DNA from: Pseudomonas fluorescens
GTDB taxonomy: Bacteria > Pseudomonadota > Gammaproteobacteria > Pseudomonadales > Pseudomonadaceae
Direction: 5' to 3'
Assembly: GCF_004683905.1 (NCBI RefSeq)
Contig: NZ_CP038438.1
Location: 3,286,001-3,350,000 of the forward strand
DNA length: 64,000 nucleotides
Made by a program: the position numbers and the translations under genes. Under the pieces are notes generated by a model that saw nothing but the letters and a program-made list of their open reading frames with translations, made no database searches and was not told where the DNA came from. Below are positions 54,374-63,309 of the stretch, piece after piece (positions within the stretch are counted from its first letter, which is position 1; each line of letters begins with the position of its first letter).

Positions 54374-54763
54374 TCAGGCCTTTTTCTTGTACGCGATGCA
54401 GTCGATCTCGACCTTGCAGTCGACCATCATGCTGGCCTGCACACAGGCCCGTGCCGGAGCGTGTTCCGGTTTGAAGTACTCGCCGAAGACCTTGTTGAAA
54501 CTGCTGAAATCCCGCGGATCGTCCAGCCATACGCCGGCGCGCACCACGTCCTCCAGGCCATAACCGGCCTCTTCGAGAATCGCGATCAGGTTTTTCATGG
54601 TCTGATGGGTCTGCTCGACGATGCCGCCAACGATGATCTCGCCATCCACCGCCGGCACCTGGCCGGACACGTGCAGCCAGCCATCCGCTTCAACGGCGCG
54701 CGCGAAGGGACGTGGCTGACCGCCAGCGGCGGTGCTGCCGGTGCCGTATCGAGTAATGCTCAT
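54374..54763 (-). CDS. RidA-family enamine/imine deaminase
   Basis: A 129-residue YjgF/YER057c/UK114 protein: MSITRYGTGSTAAGGQPRPF, VSGQVPAVDGEIIVGGIVEQ, and RAGVWLDDPRDFSSFNKVFG with the C-terminal ARACVQASMMVDCKVEIDCI. The archetypal RidA uses an Arg (near residue 105) to hold the substrate carboxylate; here ARACVQ carries one in the expected position. It hydrolyses reactive 2-aminoacrylate-type enamines made by PLP dehydratases. AGGAG precedes the ATG. Placement between the importer and the PLP deaminase genes supports that role. Confidence 0.9.
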   Translation of the reverse strand: MSITRYGTGSTAAGGQPRPFARAVEADGWLHVSGQVPAVDGEIIVGGIVEQTHQTMKNLIAILEEAGYGLEDVVRAGVWLDDPRDFSSFNKVFGEYFKPEHAPARACVQASMMVDCKVEIDCIAYKKKA

Positions 54764-54793
54764 GGGTACTTCTCCTGATGACAAAACAAAAAA

Positions 54794-55591
54794 TTAGAAC
54801 CGCGTGCTCTTGAGAAACTCAGCCAGACGCGGTGATTGCGGGCGTTCGAACAGTTCCTTGGGAGGTCCCTGCTCTTCGATTCGCCCCTGATTCATGAACA
54901 CGATCTTGTCCGAAACTTCGAAGGCGAAACGCATTTCGTGGGTCACCAGCAACATGGTCATGCCGTCTTCGGCCAGGCCCTTTATCACGTTCAACACTTC
55001 ACCGACCAGCTCCGGATCGAGGGCCGAGGTGACTTCGTCGAACAGCATCAGGCTGGGGTTCATCGCAATCGCCCGGGCAATCGCCACACGCTGTTGCTGA
55101 CCACCGGACAACTGCCCGGGAAAGTGATTGCGCCGCTCCAGCAGGCCGACCCGCTCCAGCCATTTTTCGGCCAGCACCACGGCTTGGTCCTTGTGCATTT
55201 TCTTAACCTTGAGCAGACCGAGGGTGACGTTCTGCAACGCCGTCAGGTGCGGGAACAGGTTGAATTGCTGGAAGGCCATGCCGGTCATCGCACGATGGCG
55301 GGCGATGACTTTTTCCGCGTGACGCACACGTTTGCCACCGACCTCGTCATAGCCGATGGACTCGCCGTCGAGCAGGATCTGCCCGCCCTGAAACTCTTCG
55401 AGCATGTTCACGCAGCGCAGCAACGTGGTCTTGCCCGAACCGCTGGAACCGATCAGCGTCACAACGTTGCCACGCTGCATGCTCAGGTCGACGCCCTTGA
55501 GCACTTCGACTGCGCCGTACTGCTTGTGCAGGCCACGGATGTCCAGCAGCGGCTGACCGTTCTGAACGTTGGAAACTTGAGCTTGAGTCAT
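54794..55591 (-). CDS. Amino acid ABC transporter ATP-binding protein
   Basis: A 265-residue ATPase of the GlnQ/HisP group: Walker [10 protein letters not shown] near 53, signature [20 protein letters not shown], Walker [21 protein letters not shown]. The EVTSALD form of Walker B is typical of polar amino acid importers. It follows the permease gene with a 4-base overlap and is last of the four transporter genes. Confidence 0.94.
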   Translation of the reverse strand: MTQAQVSNVQNGQPLLDIRGLHKQYGAVEVLKGVDLSMQRGNVVTLIGSSGSGKTTLLRCVNMLEEFQGGQILLDGESIGYDEVGGKRVRHAEKVIARHRAMTGMAFQQFNLFPHLTALQNVTLGLLKVKKMHKDQAVVLAEKWLERVGLLERRNHFPGQLSGGQQQRVAIARAIAMNPSLMLFDEVTSALDPELVGEVLNVIKGLAEDGMTMLLVTHEMRFAFEVSDKIVFMNQGRIEEQGPPKELFERPQSPRLAEFLKSTRF

Positions 55592-56250
55592 GGCAGGGCC
55601 ACCCGCTTTTCAATATGCCGGCCGAGTAATTCGATGCCGTAGTTGATGACGAAGAACAGAAAACCGGCGAACAGGTAGAACTCCAGAGTCATGAAGGTCC
55701 GGGCGATGATCTGTTGGGTGCTGAGCAGTAGTTCGGCAACGCCGATCACCGAGAGCAAGGTCGAAGCCTTGACGATTTCGGTGGACGAGTTGACCCAGGT
55801 CGGCAGGATCTGCCGCAACGCCTGGGGCAACAGCACGTAACCGAGAGACTGATAAAACGTCAGGCCAATCGCCTTGCTCGCTTCCATCTGCCCGCGTGGC
55901 AATGCCTGCAAGGCGCCGCGCACGATCTCGGCGACGTGCGAACCGCAAAACAGCGTCAGGCCCAGCGCACCGGCCTGAAACGCGCTGATCTGCCAGCCCA
56001 ACGCCGGCGCCATGTAGAAGCAGGCCAGCACCAATACAAACACCGGCGTGCCGCGAATAATGTCGACATAAAAGCGGAACGGCGCGCGCATCCAGAACTT
56101 GCCGTAAGTCAGCACCAGACCGGTGACAACCCCGAGCAGCGTGCCGAACAGAATCGCCAGCGCCGACACCTGCACACTGGTCAGGAAGCCTTGCAGCAAC
56201 GTCTCGCGTGCCACCCACAATTCATGCAACCAACTGGGAGATTCGTACAT
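55588..56250 (-). CDS. Amino acid ABC transporter permease
   Basis: A 220-residue HisM/GlnP-type permease with about five helices. The coupling motif [20 protein letters not shown] lies near residues 110-130, as in polar amino acid importers. It overlaps the ATPase gene by four bases and lies nine bases behind the other permease gene, so the complex is a heterodimer channel. Confidence 0.93.
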   Translation of the reverse strand: MYESPSWLHELWVARETLLQGFLTSVQVSALAILFGTLLGVVTGLVLTYGKFWMRAPFRFYVDIIRGTPVFVLVLACFYMAPALGWQISAFQAGALGLTLFCGSHVAEIVRGALQALPRGQMEASKAIGLTFYQSLGYVLLPQALRQILPTWVNSSTEIVKASTLLSVIGVAELLLSTQQIIARTFMTLEFYLFAGFLFFVINYGIELLGRHIEKRVALP

Positions 56251-56259
56251 CGCAGCCTC

Positions 56260-56922
56260 CTATCGGCGGATCGCCAGACGCTGCTCGAGGTAACGCAGCA
56301 GCATGGCAATGAGGTAACAGGCCGCGACATACAACGCCGTGGTCACCAGCCAGGTTTCGATCACCCGGTAGCTCTCGACGTTGATCTTGCGCGCGTAATA
56401 GGTCAGCTCCGGCACCGCAATCGCGGCGGCCAGCGAGGTGTCCTTGAACAGCGAGATAAAGTTGTTCGACAGCGCCGGCAGCACGTTGCGCAGCATGACC
56501 GGCACGGTGACGTAGGCCTTGACCTGCCACTCACCGAGTCCGATCGCCAGCCCCGCTTCGCGCTGGCCCTTGGGAATGCTCAGCAAGCCGCCACGGAACA
56601 CTTCGGTCAGATAAGCACCCGCATACAGCGACAGCGTGATGATGAACGACGGGATCTTGTCCAGCCGGATACCCAGGCTCGGCAAGGCAAAGTAGATCAA
56701 CAGAATCAACACCAGAATCGGCGTGTTACGCACCACCGTGACGTACACCGAGGCCAGCACCCGCAAGGCGCGATGCTTCGAGAGCAAGGCAAACGCCATC
56801 AGCAGGCCGATCACGCAGCCGATGGCGATCGACACCAGCGCCAGTTCAAGACCCAGACCGAGCCCCGCCAGCAAGGTGTCGAAATCGCGCCACACGGCGG
56901 CAAAGTTCAACTGATAGTTCAT
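56260..56922 (-). CDS. Amino acid ABC transporter permease
   Basis: A second 220-residue permease of the same family: MNYQLNFAAVWRDFDTLLAG, ALVSIAIGCVIGLLMAFALL and the coupling motif RGGLLSIPKGQREAGLAIGL. It follows the binding-protein gene by 50 bases. With the neighbouring permease it forms the channel. Confidence 0.93.
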   Translation of the reverse strand: MNYQLNFAAVWRDFDTLLAGLGLGLELALVSIAIGCVIGLLMAFALLSKHRALRVLASVYVTVVRNTPILVLILLIYFALPSLGIRLDKIPSFIITLSLYAGAYLTEVFRGGLLSIPKGQREAGLAIGLGEWQVKAYVTVPVMLRNVLPALSNNFISLFKDTSLAAAIAVPELTYYARKINVESYRVIETWLVTTALYVAACYLIAMLLRYLEQRLAIRR

Positions 56923-56972
56923 GGTCAGCAGTACCTTGAGCGGGGCGATTGAGGCGCCCCGCTCTCACGGGG

Positions 56973-57821
56973 TCATTTGAATTCGACTGGGAAACCGATG
57001 GCCGGCGACGGCAGGTCGACACCGAACCATTGCTTGAAGGATGCCGCGTAAGTCGGGAACTCAACGCCGGTCATGGCTTCATGCAGAGTGGTGTTGACGA
57101 AGTTCAGCCAGTCCTGATCGCCGCGCTTGACTGCGCAGGCGTAGGTCTGTGGGCTCCACGCGTAGGTCGGGCTGCGGTAGCGGCCAGGGTTCTGCACCAT
57201 CAGGTACTTGACCGACGACTGATCGGTAGCAGCGGCATCGGCGCGACCGGAATTCACCGCCTGATACATCAGATCGACACTGTCGTACTGATCGACCTTG
57301 GCCTTGGGCAGCGCCTGATGCACCAATTCTTCGGCATAGACGTTTTGCAGCACGGCCACAGTAACGCTGTCACCGGCCGCCTGCAGGTCTTCGATTTCCT
57401 TGTACTTGCTGTTGGCCGGCAGCAGCAGGCCGACACCTTCGCGGTAGTACGGCAGGGTGAACGCCACTTGTTGCGCACGGCTGGCGGTAACGGTGATGAA
57501 CTGGCAGCTCATGTCGACCTTGTCGGTCAGCAGATTGGGAATTCGCGCGTCGGACGACTGCACGACGAACTCGACTTTGCTTGGGTCATTGAACAACCCC
57601 TTGGCCACCATCCTGGCGATGTCGATATCAAAGCCCTGCAACTTGCCGTCCGCACCCTGAAAGTGCCACGGCGCATTGGTGCTGCCGGTGCCGACAATCA
57701 GCTTGCCCCGGGCCAGAACACTGTCGAGCTTGCTATCGGCTGCCTGGGCCATGCCCATCACAGCGGACGAAGCCGCAAGAACGAAAACACACGCTTTGAA
57801 CAACGAAGGACGGCGATGCAT
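56973..57821 (-). CDS. Amino acid ABC transporter substrate-binding protein
   Basis: A 282-residue periplasmic binding protein (SBP_bac_3). Signal peptide MHRRPSLFKACVFVLAASSA with cleavage near AQAAD; the mature start LDSVLARGKLIVGTGSTNAP and GFDIDIARMVAKGLF are typical of polar amino acid binders. TTGGAG is placed correctly for this ATG rather than a GTG three codons earlier. First gene of the importer operon. The Arg/Asp residues that hold the amino-acid head group (SRAQQVAFTLPYY) are present; the ligand is not determined. Confidence 0.92.
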   Translation of the reverse strand: MHRRPSLFKACVFVLAASSAVMGMAQAADSKLDSVLARGKLIVGTGSTNAPWHFQGADGKLQGFDIDIARMVAKGLFNDPSKVEFVVQSSDARIPNLLTDKVDMSCQFITVTASRAQQVAFTLPYYREGVGLLLPANSKYKEIEDLQAAGDSVTVAVLQNVYAEELVHQALPKAKVDQYDSVDLMYQAVNSGRADAAATDQSSVKYLMVQNPGRYRSPTYAWSPQTYACAVKRGDQDWLNFVNTTLHEAMTGVEFPTYAASFKQWFGVDLPSPAIGFPVEFK

Positions 57822-58107
57822 GGCAAGCACTCCAAGATGATGTTTATTCCGCTATACCGGAACACGGTTTGTTACTACGGAATAGACAGCAGAAAGTGTG
57901 CCACAGGAATCACAGGGAATCTGTAGAGGGCTTAAATGTTTTTGGAATCAACGGGATGCAGGAAATGCGAAAAATGGAGTCAGGTGCGGGTACTGATGGG
58001 CTGCGCTACCTTAGGCTACAAATAACGAGTAGCAGGTTCCCAGATGGAGCACGAAGGGCTACTTCGGTGCAATGTGGTTAGCGATTCAAGGGGCCAGCTC
58101 TCCATAT

Positions 58108-58389
58108 CTATCGGCAAGCGGCTTTGTCGTAGACCTCTCCCCGCTCTCTTCTCCCTACCGCAATCACGGTAACAACCAAAACCTCGTTCTTTACGCGATA
58201 GACCAGCCTGTATCCAGCACTGCGAAGCTTGATTTTGTAGGCGTTTCCCAACCCTCGGAGTCGATCGGCAGGAACGTGAGGATTGACCAGACGTGTAGAG
58301 AGCTTTTTCTTGAACTGATCCTGAAGTGCTGAATCAAGCTTTCTCCATTCCCTCCAGGCTTTCTCGGAAAACTCCAGCTCATAGGTCAT
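58108..58389 (-). CDS. RelE-family toxin
   Basis: A 93-residue ribosome-dependent mRNA interferase-like toxin: MTYELEFSEKAWREWRKLDS and LRGLGNAYKIKLRSAGYRLV followed by YRVKNEVLVVTVIAVGRRER, the RelE/ParE-superfamily core with the basic patch (Lys, Arg81-type, Arg) seen in RelE. Its start overlaps the antitoxin stop by 11 bases, which couples translation. GC content and position between metabolic genes suggest an acquired cassette. Confidence 0.9.
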   Translation of the reverse strand: MTYELEFSEKAWREWRKLDSALQDQFKKKLSTRLVNPHVPADRLRGLGNAYKIKLRSAGYRLVYRVKNEVLVVTVIAVGRRERGEVYDKAACR

Positions 58390-58627
58390 CTATAGAGACC
58401 TTGATGGTGGGATCGTTTTCTCGCTCCTTGCACAGTGCGATCAGTTCCAGATCCTCAAGGCGATTCATCATCGCCTCATACTCCTTTGCGGGAACACAAT
58501 AAAACGCTGGCTCATTTCGATTGAGGATTGCAACAGATTGGCCGCCACCGGCGGCCACGGTACCCATGGGGTTTCTTTTCAATTCAGAAATACTCGCAAC
58601 GATATTGGAAAGAACTACGTGAGTCAT
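58379..58627 (-). CDS. Phd/YefM/RelB-type antitoxin
   Basis: An 82-residue antitoxin with an N-terminal DNA-binding Phd/YefM fold (VVLSNIVASISELKRNPMGT, SVAILNRNEPAFYCVPAKEY) and a charged C-terminal toxin-wrapping tail (RENDPTIKVSIDDL). First gene of the pair, the order typical for RelBE-like systems. A dyad of the GGAGTGCT type lies just upstream and is the likely autorepression site. Confidence 0.9.
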   Translation of the reverse strand: MTHVVLSNIVASISELKRNPMGTVAAGGGQSVAILNRNEPAFYCVPAKEYEAMMNRLEDLELIALCKERENDPTIKVSIDDL

Positions 58628-58639
58628 GATGGTGCTCCC

Positions 58640-58675
58640 TGGAGTGCTGTTAATGGTGCTTAAAATAGCACTCCA
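58640..58675. promoter_or_regulatory. Toxin-antitoxin operator
   Basis: TGGAGTGCT (58640-58648) and AGCACTCCA (58667-58675) are exact inverted copies, 12 bases upstream of the antitoxin ATG on the minus strand. Extra GGTGCT half-sites at 58631 and 58656 could let several antitoxin dimers bind, as in conditional cooperativity. Confidence 0.65.
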
Positions 58676-58903
58676 AGAGGGCTTCGACGCCTATCGCTTA
58701 TTACCGCCTTCTCTTTTATTGAGTGAAAAAAGGTATCACGTCCCGACATTCCACATTTCCGGGCTTCGTGTCGGGCCGGTCCTTCATAAAAGTGGGAAAA
58801 ATCTCGCGAATCCACAGGCTACCTGTAATTTCTGACAGTAGACCTGTTCTTCACCCTTCTTTAACGTCATCGAATCTTCGAGGTCGTTGAAAAGGAGTTC
58901 TCA

Positions 58904-59332
58904 ATGAGCGCTGCCAATACCGTTTCCAATCTGGCCCCTGCTTACCGCAAAGCCCTTAAAACCTGGCGCCCGGTGATCCTGTATTTCGCCAATGAGCACT
59001 GCCCCGCCTGCGAGTTCGCCGGGCCGGTGTTTCGTGAGGTGGCCGAGCCGTACCGTCATCGCGCCAACATCTACATGCTTAACACCAGCGAGTCGCCACG
59101 CCATCCGCTGGTTACCGGAACGCCTACCGTGCTGTTCTACAAGATCGGCAGGTTGCTGAAGAAGCTCAAAGGGATTGGCACGGAGGAAACACTGGCGGCG
59201 GACTTTGCCCGGCATATCGGCAGGACCAGGGCACCGGTGGTGCAGCAGAAACCACGACATGACCTGCCGTGGTTGCGCCGCACATTGAGCAGGCTCTGCA
59301 CAATCACGCGTGCGCATCGGCAGGTGATTTGA
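58904..59332 (+). CDS. Thioredoxin-family protein
   Basis: A 142-residue thioredoxin-like protein. The active motif CPAC is at Cys33-Cys36 within ILYFANEHCPACEFAGPVF, and the cis-Pro loop is TGTPTVLFYK. The CxxC pair differs from classical CGPC, which suggests a different redox potential. After residue 105 comes a basic tail (RRTLSRLCTITRAHRQVI) not found in thioredoxin. AGGAG precedes the ATG. No signal peptide, so it is cytoplasmic. The partner is unknown. Confidence 0.87.
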   Translation: MSAANTVSNLAPAYRKALKTWRPVILYFANEHCPACEFAGPVFREVAEPYRHRANIYMLNTSESPRHPLVTGTPTVLFYKIGRLLKKLKGIGTEETLAADFARHIGRTRAPVVQQKPRHDLPWLRRTLSRLCTITRAHRQVI

Positions 59333-59375
59333 GGCAGTGCATTTCCCGTAATCGTTGCGGCGTCTGTCACATCGC

Positions 59376-59469
59376 TTTCGCGGGCAAGCCCGCTCCCACA
59401 GGGGGCAACGTTGTTCACACATTTCGTGTACGACGCGTGCACTGTGGGAGCGGGCTTGCCCGCGAAGGG
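59376..59469. repeat. REP pair (GGGCTTGCCCGCGA type)
   Basis: Inverted REP pair with the CCCGCGA variant at both ends, between the thioredoxin gene and the stop of the TerC/CBS gene. Confidence 0.92.
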
Positions 59470-59498
59470 GCCGGCACCGTCAGCGCAAGGCTGCTGCC

Positions 59499-61058
59499 TT
59501 ACGCAGAATCGCGCACCAGCAACACCTGCGTCACCCGTCGTTCCTCAACGGCTTTGACGGTCATTTGCCAGCCTGCGTACTGCAGCCGATCGCCGATCAT
59601 CGGCAAGCGATCCAGCAGGCTCATCACCAGTCCGGCCAGGGTCTGATAGTCCTCGGTCGGTTCGGCGCCAAACCCGGTGCGCTGGCGAACACGCGTCAGG
59701 TTCAACGCGCCGTTGACGATGAACCCGCCCTGCCCCTCGATCACGTCCGGACCTTCGATTTCGCTGGCATCAGGCAGTTCGCCGGCAATCGACTCGAGGA
59801 TGTCGGTCATGGTCAATACGCCGACGAAGTCACCGAATTCGTTGACCACGAAGGCAATGTGGGTCGACGCCGCGCGCATCTGCTCCAGCGCATTGAGGAT
59901 CGAATAGCTGTCGAGCAGGTTGATGGTCTTGCGTGCCAGGTGTTCCAGATTCGGCTCGGTACCGGCCAGGTATTCCTTGAGCAATTCCTTCTTGTGCACG
60001 AAGCCCAGCGGTTCATCCACCGCGCCGTGGCGAATCAGCGGCAGACGTGAATACGACGAGTGCATCAATTTTGTGCGAATCGTTTCGGCGTCGTCGGCCA
60101 GATCGATGGTGTCGACGTCCGCGCGTACGGTCATCAGGTTCCGAATCGGCCGCTCGGCCAGTTGCAGCACACCACTGATCATCACTCGCTCGCGGCGATC
60201 GAATAGCTCCGCACTCGGGGCTTCGCCGTCATCCAGCAGATCGGAAATTTCCTCGCCGACCTCCTCCGCCTCCAGCTTGCGCCCGCCCAGCAGACGCATT
60301 ACCGCGTGGGCCGTGCGCTCACGTATGGGGCGCAAGCCTTGCATCGAACGTTTGCGTCGGGCCCGGGCGATCTGGTTGAACACCTCGATCAGGATCGAGA
60401 AACCAATCGCCGCATACAGATAACCTTTCGGGATGTGGAAACCCAGGCCTTCGGCCGTCAGGGCGAAACCGATCATCATCAGGAAGCCCAGACACAGCAT
60501 GATCACCGTCGGGTGCGCATTGACGAAGCGGGTCAGCGGCTTGCTGGCGACGATCATCAGGCCGATGGAAATGATCACCGCGATCATCATCACCGCCAGT
60601 TCATCAACCATGCCGACGGCGGTGATTACCGCGTCCAGCGAGAACACCGCATCGAGTACCACGATCTGCGCGACGATTGGCCAGAACAGCGCGTAGGCGG
60701 CGTTGGTCGAGCGCTGGCCGACGTGGCCTTCGAGTCGTTCGTGCAGCTCCATCGTCGCCTTGAACAACAGGAACACACCACCGAACAGCATGATCAGGTC
60801 ACGGCCGGAGAAGCTCTTGTCGAATACCTCGAACAACGGCTGCGTGAGGGTGACCAGCCAGGAAATACTCGCCAACAGGCCCAGACGCATGATCAGCGCC
60901 AGCGACAGGCCGATGATCCGCGCGCGATCGCGCTGATGCGGCGGCAGTTTGTCCGCCAGGATTGCGATGAACACCAGGTTGTCGATACCCAGCACCAGTT
61001 CCAGCACGATCAGAGTCAACAAGCCTAACCAGGCCGTGGGATCCGCTAACCATTCCAT
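59499..61058 (-). CDS. TerC-family membrane protein with CBS and CorC_HlyC domains
   Basis: A 519-residue protein of the YegH/YoaE type. TerC domain with about seven helices at 1-230 ([40 protein letters not shown], with the acidic residues in helices that mark TerC). CBS pair at about 300-420 ([40 protein letters not shown]). CorC_HlyC transporter-associated domain at 435-515. Such proteins are linked to metal (Mn) export, though function is uncertain. The ATG starting [10 protein letters not shown] is the conserved one. Confidence 0.9.
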   Translation of the reverse strand: MEWLADPTAWLGLLTLIVLELVLGIDNLVFIAILADKLPPHQRDRARIIGLSLALIMRLGLLASISWLVTLTQPLFEVFDKSFSGRDLIMLFGGVFLLFKATMELHERLEGHVGQRSTNAAYALFWPIVAQIVVLDAVFSLDAVITAVGMVDELAVMMIAVIISIGLMIVASKPLTRFVNAHPTVIMLCLGFLMMIGFALTAEGLGFHIPKGYLYAAIGFSILIEVFNQIARARRKRSMQGLRPIRERTAHAVMRLLGGRKLEAEEVGEEISDLLDDGEAPSAELFDRRERVMISGVLQLAERPIRNLMTVRADVDTIDLADDAETIRTKLMHSSYSRLPLIRHGAVDEPLGFVHKKELLKEYLAGTEPNLEHLARKTINLLDSYSILNALEQMRAASTHIAFVVNEFGDFVGVLTMTDILESIAGELPDASEIEGPDVIEGQGGFIVNGALNLTRVRQRTGFGAEPTEDYQTLAGLVMSLLDRLPMIGDRLQYAGWQMTVKAVEERRVTQVLLVRDSA

Positions 61059-61358
61059 AAAATGTCTCGATCTCTCTTCAGTGAATTCAGGCTGCCGGGC
61101 ACGGCAAAGTGCAACGCGAAGGCTCTGAAGCCGCGTTGTCAACGATAGTCGGGAGTCGGAAAACCGGATGCTGCGAGTGCGTCAAGACCGCGCCATGGCG
61201 CGTGGAGAAGGTACGACTGGGAGGCTCCAAGAGGGTGTTCATGCAAATCCTGAATGAAAAATGGCCTTGGAGCGTACAGGCTCAAGGCACATTTTCTACA
61301 GCGGCAAATCATTTCAAAATCTGTAAGAGCACAAGAAATGTGTTTTTCCTGTTGGCCC

Positions 61359-61455
61359 TTTCGCGAGCAAGCCCGCTCCCACAGGGGTTATTCGTCGGAC
61401 GCAAGTTCTGAGTTCAAAGAGGAGCCAATGTGGGAGCGGGCTTGCTCGCGAAGGG
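61359..61455. repeat. REP pair in a 415-base gap
   Basis: Inverted REP pair (GTGGGAGCGGGCTTGCTCGC type). The gap 61059-61473 otherwise shows a 14-bp palindrome CGCGCCATGGCGCG at 61189-61202 and a possible -35 box TTGACA at 61137-61142 on the minus strand; no gene or known riboswitch was recognised there. Confidence 0.9.
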
Positions 61456-61473
61456 GTCACCAAACACGCCACA

Positions 61474-63120
61474 TCATCGCCCGGCAAAACGCAACCGCGA
61501 CAACTGCCGCAAATCCCCTTCCACGTAGTAATCATGGGTCCAGCTGTCATCCACCGCCAGCGGACTCACCTGCTTGAGCTCGAGTTTTTTCGCGAAATAG
61601 CGAAAGCGGTAATGCTCATAAAACCGCAGCAATTCCAGGCCATAGCGATCAGCCAGATCAGTGTCGCCACGAATGATCAGGAAGTTCTCGTCATTGCCGT
61701 TACTGGCTGACGTACTGAGGTTGTGACTGCCGCTGATGATGGTCGGCGCATCGGTGGTGAAGTCGGTGATCACGGCTTTGGTGTGCACCAGCAGGTTGCC
61801 CTTCTGGCCTTTCATGTTTTCTTTCAACCAGCCTTCCAGCCCGGTGTTGAGCAAAGCTGTGGCAGCGAATTCGGCGGTGCGGTCGGCATGAAATCCGGTG
61901 ATGCTGCTCGCGGTATTTTGCAGGCCGTAACGCAGGATGTCGTCATGCGGTTTGCCGAGCAGCGCGTTGAGAATCGCGTCCGGCAGGCTGAAAGCGGTGA
62001 CGAACAACACGTCCTTTTTCGCCGCCTCGATGATCTCGACGAACTCACGCAAATCGCCACCACCGCTGCGTGGCGAGAACCCGGCGAACAGCGCCTGTGT
62101 TGGGTCCATCGGGTTGTGCTCGGTGATCCAGCTGCGCGTCGCAGCGATGTCGGCCGGGTTGGCCCAGACTTCTTCGAACACTTGCAAATACCGCGCGGCA
62201 ACCATCACGTCGTCGAGCGTATGCACCACGTTAGCCTGGCGATAAACACCGTTGGCGGTGAAATTGGTGCTGCCGCACAGCACCGCCTGCGGTTGCCGCT
62301 GACCCGCGCCATCGACACGGCTGAGAACAATGAATTTGTCGTGAAAGATGTTATGGGTGACCCGGCCGCGTTTGTTCGCCGCCGGCAATTTGGCAAGGTT
62401 CGTTTCGTTCAGGGTCGTATCGGGATCATCAGGCTGAGCGTGATACAGAACGCGCACCTGAACCCCACGGGCAAATGCCGCATTTACAGCGTCGATGATC
62501 GCCTGCAATTGATACTCGTAGATCGCGATGTCCAGCGCCCACTGCGCGTCCACCGCACGTTCGATAAAGCCCAGCAATCGCTCCAGCAGTCCGTTCTCCA
62601 GCCACAGGCGCGCCGCGTCGGGCCAGGCCTCGATGGGCAGGTTCTTGTTGGCGCTGATCTGCGCGTCGAGGTCGGGAAACTTGCGCTGGAAGGCCTGACT
62701 GGCGGCCACGGCGCGGTTGAAGATCACGCTCTGGTTGGCCGGATGACCGTCGTCACTGGTGATGCTCAGCTCCAGTGATTCGCCAAGTTCTGGCGCGTCC
62801 GCCGTGCCATAGGCCAGATGCACGCGATAGTGCATGGTCGTGCCCGGATTAACCGCGTAATCGGCCCAGCGGAATTTCTGCAGCGGCGCTTTATCGCTGG
62901 GCGTGGCGTGATACTGGGGGAAGGTGTGCGCCTTGCCGGGAAATGTCAGGCTGTTGAACAGGAACAACCACGGTTTGTCGCCCTGCTGCTTCTCGATGGC
63001 GAAGCCGAGCAGGCCTTTGCGTCGGGGCTCGGCGAGGTCCATAGCGAGTAATACGCCGTTGGTGCCGGCGTAGGCTTTGACGCGAAAATCGTCCTGAGGA
63101 TTGGCGACCAGTACCCGCAT
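61474..63120 (-). CDS. Phospholipase D-like protein
   Basis: A 548-residue protein with two HxKx4D motifs of the phospholipase D superfamily: His260-Lys262 (IFHDKFIVLSR) and His446-Lys448 (LVHTKAVITDF), followed by GSTNFTANG and GSHNLSTSA. An N-terminal 170-residue beta-rich part precedes them. There is no signal peptide. Members include phospholipases, cardiolipin synthases and nucleases; the wide spacing of the motifs and the added N-domain do not fit cardiolipin synthase, so a phospholipase or nuclease effector is as likely. Stand-alone gene. Confidence 0.85.
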   Translation of the reverse strand: MRVLVANPQDDFRVKAYAGTNGVLLAMDLAEPRRKGLLGFAIEKQQGDKPWLFLFNSLTFPGKAHTFPQYHATPSDKAPLQKFRWADYAVNPGTTMHYRVHLAYGTADAPELGESLELSITSDDGHPANQSVIFNRAVAASQAFQRKFPDLDAQISANKNLPIEAWPDAARLWLENGLLERLLGFIERAVDAQWALDIAIYEYQLQAIIDAVNAAFARGVQVRVLYHAQPDDPDTTLNETNLAKLPAANKRGRVTHNIFHDKFIVLSRVDGAGQRQPQAVLCGSTNFTANGVYRQANVVHTLDDVMVAARYLQVFEEVWANPADIAATRSWITEHNPMDPTQALFAGFSPRSGGGDLREFVEIIEAAKKDVLFVTAFSLPDAILNALLGKPHDDILRYGLQNTASSITGFHADRTAEFAATALLNTGLEGWLKENMKGQKGNLLVHTKAVITDFTTDAPTIISGSHNLSTSASNGNDENFLIIRGDTDLADRYGLELLRFYEHYRFRYFAKKLELKQVSPLAVDDSWTHDYYVEGDLRQLSRLRFAGR

Positions 63121-63202
63121 GATTCACTCCTTGTGATTGGGCTGGGGTGGAGCATAGAGGGTCGCTGCCTGATTGCCATGTTCACTTGGAATTGAGTGGA
63201 TG

Positions 63203-63230
63203 CCATCGCCAGCAGGCTGGCTCCTACAAG
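63203..63230. repeat. Single REP-like sequence
   Basis: CCATCGCCAGCAGGCTGGCTCCTAC is an isolated REP copy, without its inverted partner, 80 bases from the end of the IS110-type transposase. Insertion of such IS elements next to or within REPs is known in Pseudomonas, and the missing partner is in line with this. Confidence 0.7.
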
Positions 63231-63275
63231 GATTTTTGTCGCACTCGTAATCTGTGAACACCGCTCACAGTGTGG

Positions 63276-63309
63276 GAGATTCTATGTTGCTCAGCAACCC
63301 TAGAATCTC
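63276..63309. repeat. Hairpin at the transposase 3' end
   Basis: GAGATTCTA / TAGAATCTC (63276-63284 and 63301-63309) with an inner GTTGC-TCA-GCAAC stem overlaps the stop codon of the transposase. It can fold in DNA or RNA and may be a subterminal recognition structure of the insertion sequence. No T-run follows. Confidence 0.65.

Noticed and set aside
57869..58081. 70-codon plus-strand ORF between the binding-protein gene and the toxin gene
   Set aside because: No ribosome-binding site, no family resemblance, and codon use unlike a gene.
58626..58835. 69-codon plus-strand ORF upstream of the thioredoxin gene
   Set aside because: It begins inside the toxin-antitoxin operator and has no ribosome-binding site or recognisable content.
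61059..61300. Possible yybP-ykoY manganese riboswitch before the TerC-type gene
   Set aside because: The family is often under this riboswitch, but I could not find its conserved sequence blocks on the minus strand.
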